Assembly: GCA_951230915.1 (NCBI GenBank)
Contig: OX579633.1
Coordinates: 23,160,574-23,224,573 of the forward strand
From: Antitrichia curtipendula
Lineage: Eukaryota > Streptophyta > Bryopsida > Hypnales > Leucodontaceae
Direction: 5' to 3'
Length of the DNA: 64,000 nt
The notes below the pieces were generated by a model. That model was not told where the DNA came from and searched no databases. It saw only the letters and a program-made list of their open reading frames with translations. How positions within the stretch are numbered: position 1 is the stretch's first letter; each line of letters starts with the position of its first letter. Below are positions 33,595-43,691 of the stretch, in pieces. Made by a program: the position numbers and the translations under genes.

Positions 33595-34104
33595 ATAGGT
33601 TGTCATACATAACCAATTGTACATTTTTCAATCACAACCTTTGATCTTCATGATCCAAAAGTGTAGGAAGCAAGTTGAAAGGAAAGAAGCTTATGAGTTG
33701 CTGGCATGCCTCCACGCACTAACAACTTGTACCACCCTCCAGTCTGAATCTTAATACGTGAAACTCTTGGAATGTTTCCCTCAAGAAAAGAGAAGGGGAA
33801 ATCAACTGGAAAAGAAAATGAACAAATACATCTGCAACCGCTGCCAAATAGTGTACATGTCGAATCCTTTCGAAATAATCGACAGAAAGTAACGCGAATG
33901 CTCAACACCTGGTAACTACATGAATTGAAAGCTTGAAATTGAGCAAACAATTTCGGAACAACAAACTCACCAGAGATGAACACCTTCATATTGCTAATTA
34001 ACACCTAACCATTGCAAGATAAAATGTCACAAATTCCACCAAAAGACGCATGAGTCTGAACTTTCAGAACTAGATTCACAAGTTTCACCTACTACTTTCT
34101 CGCT

Positions 34105-35785
34105 CTAATCCCTCTCACCACCAATCTTCTTTCTATCAGATCCGCGCTCTTTGCGATCATGATCTCGACTTCGTTCTTTCCGGGAACTCCTCCCGTAGCG
34201 ACCCTCCTTGCGACGTCCTTCATCAGCGTCGTCACTATCATCCCTTCGCGATCTCCTCTCGGCGCGATCCTTCCTGCGATGTCCCTCATCGGCGTCGTCA
34301 CTAACATCCCTTCGTGATCTTCGCTCGTCACGATCCTTCTTGTGATGGTCTGCATCAGCGTCTTCACCATCATCCTTTCGCGACCTTCTCTCGTCACGAT
34401 CCTTCCTGCGATGTCCTTCATCGGCTTCATCGCTGGCATCCCTCCTCGATCGTTTGTTCTCATCCTTCTTTTCTCTAAGATCTTCGAAATCTTCCATAGG
34501 GCGTTTCTTCTCTCTTCTCCTCTCTGTGAGGTCCTTACGGGGTCGACTCCTGCTGTGTTTGTGGCCAGAATCAGTTTCTTCATTACTAGACGGGTCAACA
34601 TCCGATGAAGCCCTTGTCCGTCGAGAACTGCGACGATGACTTGAACTCTTCTTATAGTCGGAACGCCTATGCTTCAGGCGCCTCTTCTTTTCCCGTGAAT
34701 CATCTGAGCTCTCATCGCTCGGTTCAGACGAAAAGTGCCTCCTCTTCTTAAAACTTCTCGACTTTCTTAATGAAGATTTTGATTTCTTGGATTCCGGCCT
34801 TTTCTGATCAAGTACAGAGGTCTTCCCTATCTTCTTACTTCTTCCCAACCTTGCCAGGGCTCTTTCCATCTCCGAGTCCTCGTCACTGTCAGATATTTCC
34901 GACTCTTCCGAAGACGAAGATGCTGCAATCAGATTGCTGGCCCCTTCAAACTTCGCACCAGTTCTTTCCCTCTCAAGAGCTGCAACTGCTGCCGCTGCTG
35001 CTTCCTCTTTTGCAGTAAGAAAATTTCTGCACTGAAAAGTAAGGTGACCTACTCGTCCACACTTTTGGCAAGAGCCTCGTGCCTCGTCTGCATTTGATCC
35101 CGTCAGACGAGCCAACGCCAGAAGACCTGTAAAAAAAAGAGATGCATACCGTAAAGCTCCGCAAGTCAATATATTGATGCAACACCGACATCAAGCTAGA
35201 AACTAACATCGCCAAGCCCTGTGATGAATGAAGGTGGCGTTGATTTCTGACCCCTTTCAAGCGTGCAAAAAAGGACATTAGTAGACAACCAGGGGACAAA
35301 AATATTGTTAAGTACGGGTCCGAACATTTAACTTCTGGCTTGAAAATGCAGCAAATAAAGTATTAGCAAGGACCAAATTAGCAGTCAGAGGGAGTTGGAC
35401 GCAGCAGGGGGTGTACAGATGGATTAATGCCGCGACCCAAGAGGACCAATTCTACGTTCCTCGAAGTTCACCCCATCTGCCTTTCAACCACCCTGTAATC
35501 AATAATAGAACAAACCTTCTATGCACACAGCATCTGAAAGAACAGGGTCGTAAGGTATGATTTCTAACCTTGAAAAGAATCATATGCATTTTGCTCATCG
35601 GTAGCAGTTGCACCGCCTCCAGCAGCAGGATCTGGTGCGCTCCGGTCATCCTGACGTTGTACTTTGTCCGGTGCATAAGGATCGTACCCAATAGCACTCT
35701 GCCAGATACCGTGAGTCTGAAGAGCTGCACTTGAATGAACCCGATTGTTTGCGGGCATCCGCACCCGGCCTGCCGTAGCCGGCAT
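34105..35785 (-). CDS. CAXIP4: CAXIP4-like CCHC zinc-knuckle protein (2 exons, 412 aa)
   Basis: Host gene, spliced as 35785-35569 and 35126-34105 (intron 35568-35127, GT-AG, phase 1). The N terminus (MPATAGRVRMPANNRVHSSA, then SAIGYDPYAP) is the conserved start of plant CAX-interacting protein 4, also called ZCCHC10-like. A CCHC knuckle follows the splice site (C92, C95, H100, C105; RGSCQKCGRVGHLTFQC). The rest is a Ser/Lys/Arg/Glu-rich low-complexity tail typical of the family, with nuclear-localisation-like basic stretches. In Arabidopsis the protein was found as a partner that activates the vacuolar Ca2+/H+ exchanger CAX1; the domain make-up equally suggests nuclear RNA binding. The frame is intact. 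A distinctive feature is a 22-residue charged repeat near the C terminus (about 302-389). Confidence 0.93.
34177..34440 (-). repeat. 66-bp in-frame coding repeat in CAXIP4-like tail (4 units)
   Basis: Four 22-residue units with consensus DxSDDADEGHRRKDRxERRS followed by R/K and R/K. The third unit is closest to the consensus and the last is the most diverged. The unit length is a multiple of three, so copy changes keep the frame. Confidence 0.88.
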
Positions 35786-35863
35786 CTTGATCCTTTCGAA
35801 ACTTAGCTAACCAACTGGGTCCAACAAAGCCACAGATGCCGCACATATATACTCAGATCTGTC

Positions 35864-35967
35864 AAACCCTATACAGAACAACACTTCCCTTACTGCAGGG
35901 TATGTCAATTAAAAAAACTGTACAACAATCCTTACACAACCCCACTCAAACCCTAATCAAACCCTAA
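35864..35967 (-). promoter_or_regulatory. telo-box motifs upstream of the CAXIP4-like gene
   Basis: AAACCCTA occurs at 35864-35871, 35948-35955 and 35959-35966, 80 to 180 bases upstream of the ATG. In plants such motifs are common in promoters of growth- and translation-related genes. The local sequence 35790-36190 is also less AT-rich than its surroundings. The transcription start is not determined. Confidence 0.5.
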
Positions 35968-36643
35968 CGATTAGGCGAACAGAGCAAGCTTCACACTAGG
36001 CCCGCGCATATGAGCAAGAAACGAGCCTGCGTACTCTATCCGCCCCCGACACTACCGGCTTCGCCTTGTCCAGTCCTCACATAGCCCTCACTGCTCCAGC
36101 AGCAATACCCGCGCGACGTCGGTCCAAATGGTCCGTCCGCCTCAACAGTCTATATTCTGGAAGGGAGCCTCAGATAGAGCCCGTTTTCAACTTTTCATTG
36201 GGGTCCGGAGGGCTCCAGCAGTTTTTATTTATATTTTAATTATTATTTATTATCTATTGTAGGCAGTGCAGAAAGCAATATTCAATGTAGTGAGGAAGCT
36301 ATAGACATCCATGGAAATGGCTGAAAATATTTTCCAATATTTTCCAATATATGAAAAAAAATTCAGTCATTCAAAAGTATAGACATTCATCCAAAATAAA
36401 GCAATACCCTCCCAAGATTTGGTAGTGTTTTGCGATTTCATTCATTGGAAAAGCGAGAATGTATTAACAAAATATTTCCTTGAAAAAAAATCATTGCTTC
36501 TCAACAAAAAATTGCTAAAGAAAACACCGTAGTGGCTAGGCTTGGACCTTCGGCCTCCAATTCTACCAAAGTTGAATACATTCCTAGACCTTCCAAATCC
36601 AAAATCGGAGTTTGGTTTCTCAATTGTACCCTATATCAAGATA
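35968..36643. other. intergenic DNA upstream of CAXIP4-like gene
   Basis: The first 230 bases are moderately GC-rich and may belong to the promoter. The remainder is AT-rich without coding signal. Confidence 0.45.
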
Positions 36644-36764
36644 CACTACAAAAAAACGAGGGTATAAACGGCTTGTCCACAATGACTATAGTAGTCATTT
36701 CATATCTACAATGACTACAAAATAGTCATTTTACAATCATTGTGGACACTTGTTTTTTGTAGTG
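36644..36764. mobile_element. CACTA-type MITE (121 bp)
   Basis: Ends CACTACAAAAAA and TTTTTTGTAGTG, the hallmark termini of CACTA (En/Spm) elements. The interior is foldback with the motif ATGACT...AGTCAT. The 3-bp flanks are ATA and ATG, so the target duplication matches in only two of three bases. Confidence 0.7.
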
Positions 36765-37299
36765 ATGTTAGAGTTTTCTCTTCTCTCTTTACCCATGGTC
36801 AAACTTGGATGGGCCTCCAATTACGCCCGTGAATAGAAACGGGCTCTTAAGATATGCACTTAGGCCCCTTAAGGTGGCTAGAGTGTTTCAATTTTTTGAA
36901 ACTTGATGTCAAGAAGGAAAGGAAATTTTTTTTTGAACCTCTATAATAAAAAAAATCATTAACCTTACAAGTTATAGGGATCTACACATCTATACATTAT
37001 ATTAGGCTATTTGTTTTGTTTGTTATGGTGAGATCTCTAGAACAATGCGTCTCTTGATTGCATTCATAGTATTGTTAGAAAGCTTTCTAAAAGAAGGGGT
37101 GCATGCATGGACTTTGTTTTGTGGCATTCTAATTCATGATATAAAAGATATTGATTTCAAAGTTTTTATGAATTTTAAAATTTTAAAATCACTTCTATTC
37201 TTATTTTATTATATTGTAGGAACAACTAGTCAATATTATATTGGAGTCCTAGAATATGAGTTATATATTATTACAATGCCAAGCATATCATTAAAGCAA

Positions 37300-37880
37300 A
37301 ACCAATATTTTATGACTGCAAAATATGACTGCAATGAGTCGTAAAATCAAAAATTATGACTAGCTGCCGAAATCACTGTAGATGATTGCAACATGACTGA
37401 CATGAGTCATTATCGACGAGTCGCTTTGGACATCAATCATATTGGCAATCATATTTTTGGAGGGATATAATTATCCATAATTATCCATATTTTGCCAACA
37501 AGACATATATTTTGACTATCTTTGAGGGCTTGACTTTTTTTTTAGTTGCCCGGACAAACAAAAATAAATCCTACGCGACATGTGACTCCATGTAGTCATT
37601 TTTTTGGCTGACATGGAATATGACTACGGTTAGTCATATTTTGGTTGACATGGAATATAACTGCGGTCAGTCATATTTTTGCTCATGTGGCATATGACTG
37701 CAGTCAATCATATTTTGGCTAATGTGGCATATGACTTTGTACAATCATATTTTTTGTAGATGTGAAATATGACTCTTATTAGTCATATTTTTGAATGATG
37801 TGGAATATGACTTTTGTAAGTCATTTTTTACTAATGTGAAATATGACTCTTATGAGTCATATTGTGGTTGATGTGGTAGT
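37300..37880. repeat. ~43-bp tandem repeat with palindromic core ATATGACT...AGTCATAT
   Basis: At least seven degenerate units between about 37590 and 37880 share ATGTGGNATATGACT followed by GTNAGTCATATTTT; looser copies start near 37310. The core also occurs in the CACTA MITE at 36644. This suggests the array derives from the subterminal repeats of a larger CACTA element. Confidence 0.75.
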
Positions 37881-38480
37881 TCATATGGATGTCATTGGTA
37901 GTTTATGACTATTTGCAATCATATTTTGGAATATACAAAGTCATATTTTGATGTGCATAACTATGAGCATTATATGACTATACCTAGTTATATCTTGGTC
38001 AATATATATTATGAAATGTAACTCAAGTAAGTGATATTCAAGATGATAGAGGATCAAATGTTTTTAATTTGTAGTCTATGATTGGAATGATTGAGTTTCA
38101 AATTAGCTTTAATAACAAACTACAATCATATTTTCTATGCATTTTAAATGGACATGATACATTACAATTATACATCAAGATGATTTAACAATTGAATTTA
38201 TTAAAAAACTCCATGTAGTTAAAAATAAATACATATGATTTTAGAGATATACAAGAGATAATCATATTGGAAAGGGAGAATGTAAGAAGGAAAGCAACTC
38301 TCTTCATTGACATTTACTAGTCACCAATATAAAACATATATATCACAATGAATCATTCACAAAATTCAATAAGGCTTATATTCCTTACAATAATGTGAAG
38401 ATGGCTCTATTGGGTTGCAAGTAGCCTCCAATGACTTTGTTTCAACTTTTGGTGCTTGCATATACAACTAAAGAAATGGG
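37881..38480. other. AT-rich intergenic DNA
   Basis: No gene or clear repeat recognised. Confidence 0.4.
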
Positions 38481-38569
38481 AGGTTAATTTTTAGTGAATG
38501 AATAACAAATCTCAACCTTCAAAGGCTTACAACAATACAAAATATGTAGCTCAAATTTAGGGTAGGAAG

Positions 38570-38990
38570 AATAAGAATGGTGATGGAGAAAACAAGAAGA
38601 AAAAAGGAACAAGTACTTAGAGATAAACAACAAGCAAGAATTAAGATGCAACAAGAAACAAAAAGCAACAACTAAGACACAACAAGAAACAACAAAAAAA
38701 ACAAAAAAAAACAAGAAACAAGAGTTAAGATGCAACAAGAAGAAACAAGAAGCAAGAATTTAAAAGCAACAAGAAAAAACTAAAAACAAGAACCAAGAAG
38801 AAGAAAGAGTTAAATTGCTAGAGAAAGAAAGAACTTAGATACAACAACAAGAAACAAGAAGCATGATTAGAACTAAAAGGGACAAGAAGCAAGAGTTAAG
38901 ATGCAACAAAAGGCAACAACTTAGAAGCAATAACAAGTATGAGCTAAGAAACAACAAAAGACAAGGAAAAAGGGCCAAAAGAAGTGGCAG
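38570..38990. repeat. purine-rich degenerate AAC/AAG repeat
   Basis: Long run of ACAAGAA, AACAAGAAACAAG and similar words with few pyrimidine interruptions. Minus-strand open frames through it are low-complexity artefacts. Confidence 0.7.
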
Positions 38991-39126
38991 CTAGGGTTTC
39001 AAGACCTTTGTGCCTTCCAGGCTAACATTTTCATAGCCCAACTTATCCAAATTGCCCCTTCTTTGAGAAAATAATTCAAAGGAAGGAGCTATGATACCCC
39101 GGATACCTCAAAAATCTTGAAAGACG

Positions 39127-39309
39127 ATGATGACTGCTAGGATCTATTCTAATGCCTTAATGGATGATGGGGGACTAGAAATTGATGTGTCTATTTTAGA
39201 CAAAGTCATCCCGAGGACTTTGATAGATGGCGGTAGCGTCATAAATATTATGCCACTTTCCACGATGGAAAGTTTAGGATTGAAGGTCATCGGCCCATCA
39301 CTATATGTG
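39127..39309 (+). pseudogene. Ty3/gypsy-type protease fragment
   Basis: About 60 codons contain VIPRTLIDGGSVINIMPLSTMESLGL, the retropepsin pattern (DGGS followed by N and a distal hydrophobic strand) seen in plant Ty3/gypsy elements, not the DSGATxH of copia. The frame runs directly into copia family-B sequence at about 39310, giving a chimeric open frame. No other gypsy sequence was found nearby. Confidence 0.6.
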
Positions 39310-42300
39310 GTGAATGTAGCGGAGGTGCAAGTGAAGGGGAAAACCAAGAGGATCCTAACTCAAGAGGCACTCCATGTACCCAAGTTGCATGCTAATTTGC
39401 TTTCGATGAGCCAATTGTCTTTGGGAGGTTTGAAAGTGCATTTCAACACAGAGGGGTGTGTTGTGAGGGCACCAAGTGGAATTTTGATCGCCTCAACCCC
39501 TCGTGAGGGCAACTTGTACCACCTCCATTTCACCAAGGTGAATGGCACTTCTTTGGCTTGTATTGCCCAAGGATTAGCTCATGCAGACCTTGTGGAGCTT
39601 TGGCATAGGAGGCTTGGGCACTTGAATGTGAAAAACATGAAGAGCCTCCAACACATTGTGCATGGACTAAACCTCTCTTCTTGCAAGCATGATTGGAGTT
39701 CTATGGTGTGCAAGGGGTGCATTGCGGGCAAACAAGCAAGGCAGCCCTTCCCGAAGGATGGAGCAATGCGGGCCACCAAGCCATTGGAGCTTGTGCATTC
39801 GGATGTGTGCGGGCCAATGAAGACCACATCCATAGGAGGAGTGTAAACCACTATATTGGTTCACTTTTTAGATTGTGGAAAATATGAACGTTATGTATTA
39901 AATTCCAAGTCCGGAAGTATTAGTACTGCGGATTAAGCCATAATCACAATTTAGGGAGTTTACTATGAGATAGGAATAGGAACTTTAGGAATTTAGGATG
40001 AAAATCTAGAAATGCAATTAAGAGAAAGTAATGGGAAAAATCTAAGGAAAAAAATAAGAGTTTAGAACTAAAAAGACTTTAAGCAAGATTAGGTAAAGTA
40101 ACCAAATTAGGCAAATGGGAAAAATATTTAAAAAATGAAAACAAAATCCTAGAAATGAAAAATGATATTAGAAAAAACAAAAAGAATTATCAAGTATAAA
40201 AAATATAAAAATGAAAACCAAAAAATAGAAAGTACAAAAATATAAAATAAAAATGAAAACCAAAATACTACAAGTAGGAAAGGAAGCTAAAATGAAAATG
40301 AAAACCACAAAAAATAATAAATATGAAAAAATACAAAACAAGTTAGTGAACTTAAAACTACTACTAGAATGCTAAAATAGTGTTAGAAATACTAAAATAG
40401 GATAAAAAACAGTAAAATTGGAAAAAATATAGTAATTTAGGGGGGTTTGCACTAAATTGGCGCAGTCTACACCAAAGTAGCGCAGTTTTCACTAATTTAG
40501 TGCATTTTACAGTAAATTAGCAATTTTAATAATAAACTAATGCGGGATGAATGTGTTTAGGAAAATTAGCTGTTAGGGTGTTGGATATAGGCAAAATTAG
40601 GATTTCAAGCTCTCTCTCTCTCTCAATTTTTGTGTTTATGTGTGTTTTGAGAGCTTGGTGCAAAACGGTGATGAAAATGAACCAAAATTGTTAGAAAGAC
40701 TAGCAAAATGAGTTAGAGAGGGAACTTAAACAATTTGTCGAGTAAGTTTTATCATTTCATGAGGAGAGATGGGTGAAAAAGCTAACTTACTAAGGTCAGA
40801 TGGGAAATTGGCTTGAGGGAGAAGGAAGAGTGAGGTTGGAAGACTTGGGAGGACAACCAAATTTGACGAGTTGCCACGAACAATTGACTTTGAATTAGGA
40901 GCTGAAATTTAAAGGGGAACTGCGCCTTTAAGTCAGTTTTTGATCAAGACCATTGTCATCCAAATCGAAGCTCAAACATAGTGGTGGTGATCAATTTTGT
41001 GGCAAGAGGTCTGCTGTTGTAGGGCTTTTGTGCTGCAACTTTGGATAGCGAGTGCAGCAAATTGGTGAAGCGCAAGGAGCTGAATTTTGGTGGAAAGCAA
41101 TATGAAGAAGTTAGCTTTCTAAATGGACCATTCTTACGCCATTTGGTGCTCACATGAATCCACGGCAGACATTTTTCCAATAGAAGGTCTCCTGCCCTCG
41201 GAAGAAGCCCAATTTGAAGTTTTTGATGAAACTTTGCCCAGTTCTTATTGAATGCTTGCAATTTTCAGTGCATTGGATCATGGAAAGAGTTTGTGATTGC
41301 ATGTGTTGCTAAATTGGATGTTGAAAGATGCATGGGAGTGAATTTTAGGGTTTGGGGCACATATGAAAGAGCTACCCTAATTGAATTAAAATTAGGGTTT
41401 GAGGGATCAATTGATTGACATGAAAAGCACATTTTAAAGGTTAGAGAAGAGAATTTCTTAACATTGTATGGAAAACACTAAATAGAAGGGATAAATGCAA
41501 TGAGATGTGTGAAAAATGGAGTATTGGTCTATTGAGGTGTGCTGGAATTGTTGTGTAGGGGCCAATTTAGGCCATATTTGGACCCCAATTGTGAAATTTA
41601 GGTAGATTTTGGCCATGATATGTGATCTAAGTATTTAAGTGCACAATTTGATCATTGCATGATAAATATTGCATGATAAATATTGCATGTGTTGTGATGA
41701 GAATTTGTGCTGGAATTCTCTTTTAGGGCTCAAATTAATCCATTTTGGGAGCCCTAATTGAGAATTTACTAGTGACTTTGGCTATAGGAATCCATTGCTT
41801 GGAAGGCAATATAGGTCTAGAGTCCCATACACTCCCCCTCGGCCAACTCTAGGGGTGGTTTTCCTTCACGCGGGAAAATCACTCACAAAGAGCAAGGTGT
41901 TTTTTGACCTTCATTGATGATTTCTCTCGCAAGATCTGGGTGTATATGCTGAAGTGCTAGAGTGAGGTGTTTGGGCATTTTGAGACTTAGAGGGCCCTTG
42001 TGGAGTCCCAATCCGAGCACAAGGTGAAGGTGATGCGGTCGGATAATAGAGGGGAGTATGTATCCAAGGCCTTTGAGGAGTACTTGAAGGCCCATGGCAT
42101 TGAGCACCATACTTTAGCACCTTACACCCCTCAACAAAACGACGTAGCAAAGCGTGCCAATCGCACCATTGTGGAGATGGAAAGGGCCATGATTCATACT
42201 CAAGGTTTGAAAGCTTGAGCTTTGGGGGGAGGCGGTGTCCAATGCGGTTTATACAAGAAATCAATGTCCCACCCAAGTCTTGACAAGCAAGATACGCCAA

Positions 42301-43053
42301 GAAGCTTGGAGTGGGATCAAGCCCCATGTGTCTCATATGCGCATCTTTGGGTGCATTGCCTATGCATTGGTTCCAAATGCCAAGAGGACCAAGTTGGATG
42401 CCAAGGGCATCAAGTGCCTTTTCCTTGGTTATTGTGAGGGAACCAAGGCTTATAGGCTGATGTGTGTGGAGAGCAAGGCCATCATCAAGTGTCAAGATGT
42501 GACCTTCTTAGAGGATGGAGGAGCTGATCCCAAGCTCTCGGAGATGAGCCCAAGTGGAAGAAGTGGAAGACCAGCCCAAATGGTGGGCACAACTCCAAGA
42601 GCGCACATAGAAGATGAAGGAGATGAAGATGAAGAGCAAGAAGCGGAAGATGAGGACTTTGTAGAGCCCAAGAAGAAGGTGGTTACACTCCAAGTGAAGA
42701 TATCAGCATCCCCTTCTCCAAGCACTTCACCAAGGGAGCAAGAGCATGATCAGCCCATGGAAGAACAAAATCAGTACATGGAGGAGCCACGTTATCCAAC
42801 AAGGAACCGCAAGCCCCTTGGAGATTGGTGGATGAATCACATTCTTCCCCCACAACATCAAGAACAAGCCAATGTGGCTTTCCTTGGAGATCCATCCACA
42901 CTTGGAGAGGTGTTGAATTGTGAAGATGCAAGCAAGTGGGAGTTGGCCATGCAAGAGGAGTACAAGGCCCTCATTGACAAAGGAACATGGGAGCTTGCAG
43001 CCCTTCCTTCCAAGAGATCAAGTGTGAGTTGTAAGTGGGTGTTCTCCACCAAA
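39310..43053 (+). pseudogene. copia B3 pol remnant
   Basis: The first part encodes EALHVPKLHANLLS and ELWHRRLGHLNVKN...CKGCIAGKQ up to HSDVCGPMKTTSIGG. After the solo LTR it resumes with TFIDDFSRK, a TAG, then DNRGEYVSKAFEE, PYTPQQNDVAKRANR and, in another frame, the RT start ELAALPSKRSSVSCKWVFSTK. Catalytic residues are altered: DNGGEY became DNRGEY and AERAN became AKRAN, which removes the catalytic E. Confidence 0.82.
39842..41887 (+). mobile_element. probable solo LTR (2046 bp)
   Basis: Non-copia DNA interrupting family-B integrase. It starts TGTAAACC and ends CTCACA, the canonical TG...CA of LTRs. Flanking 5-mers are AGGAG (39837-39841) and AAGAG (41888-41892), a target duplication with one mismatch. 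Removing it plus one duplication restores the order of the family-B sequence. The inside is AT-rich and non-coding. No second copy is in the window, so orientation and superfamily are unproven. Confidence 0.6.
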
Positions 43054-43208
43054 AAGGGCCTTGGTCAACAAATCAGCAACCATAGCTTGGGTAGGCACAT
43101 ACTTAAGCTCAATCACCTCATCTTCCATTCGTTCACAAATGAAATGGTGTTGCTTTTCTATAACGTATGGAGAATCCTTCCAAGAGATCAAGTGTGAGTT
43201 ATAAGTGG
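43006..43208. repeat. 33-bp direct repeat flanking an inverted copia fragment
   Basis: The RT segment 43006-43038 is repeated at 43176-43208 with one mismatch. Between them lies about 100 bp (43054-43153) that is an inverted piece of family-B RNase H (its minus strand encodes QHHFICERMEDEVIELKYVP). A short unrelated stretch completes the joint. This looks like a repair joint with templated filler DNA. Confidence 0.75.
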
Positions 43209-43221
43209 ACATGTTAGTGTA

Positions 43222-43256
43222 CAGCGGTGCTAGACTGTGAGCCTGCGAGCTGTGAG
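43222..43256 (+). repeat. left terminal inverted repeat
   Basis: Partner of 57879-57912 in reverse complement. The outer 29 bases differ at three positions (4, 6 and 12); a one-base offset follows. Confidence 0.88.
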
Positions 43257-43378
43257 TAGGATTACGCGAGCAGTAAGATCTAAAATCAATTTTTTATTAT
43301 TTTAAATCAATTTTTTTATAAAAATAAAAAATATTTTATAAGTTTCATTACTTTTTCAATTTAAAGTAAATTGAAAAA

Positions 43379-43447
43379 CCTATTACCGTGGAACACTGAA
43401 CAAGGACCCATAACCGCGGAAACTAGGACTCTGAACCTATAATCGGG
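43379..43447 (+). promoter_or_regulatory. left subterminal repeat motifs
   Basis: CCTATTACCGTGG (43379-43391), CCCATAACCGCGG (43407-43419) and the weaker CCTATAATCGGG (43436-43447) are inverted versions of CCACGGTCRTAGG near the right end. They are candidate transposase-binding sites by position; binding is not shown. Confidence 0.5.
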
Positions 43448-43691
43448 CTTATGAATAGTTTTTGTGGGATTTTGGTTTTGCGTTAGTTTTGAAACTGTTA
43501 GAAAGATATACAATAGAAGCAAAAAATTGAAGTATAGTAAACCGAAATGGAAAGTAAAAATAGGCTACATTAAATATGTAGGCAAATACAATAGTTGTCC
43601 CATTGGAAATATATAGTTCTTTAGCTACATGTCTAATTTCAGTCTAAATTCTTCCACTCTCAAAGGTCAATCACTCCAAAGTATTTCGCTT

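Noticed and set aside
38484..38738. Minus-strand F/L/C-rich frame that looks membrane-like
   Set aside because: Direct reading of a purine-rich simple repeat on the other strand.
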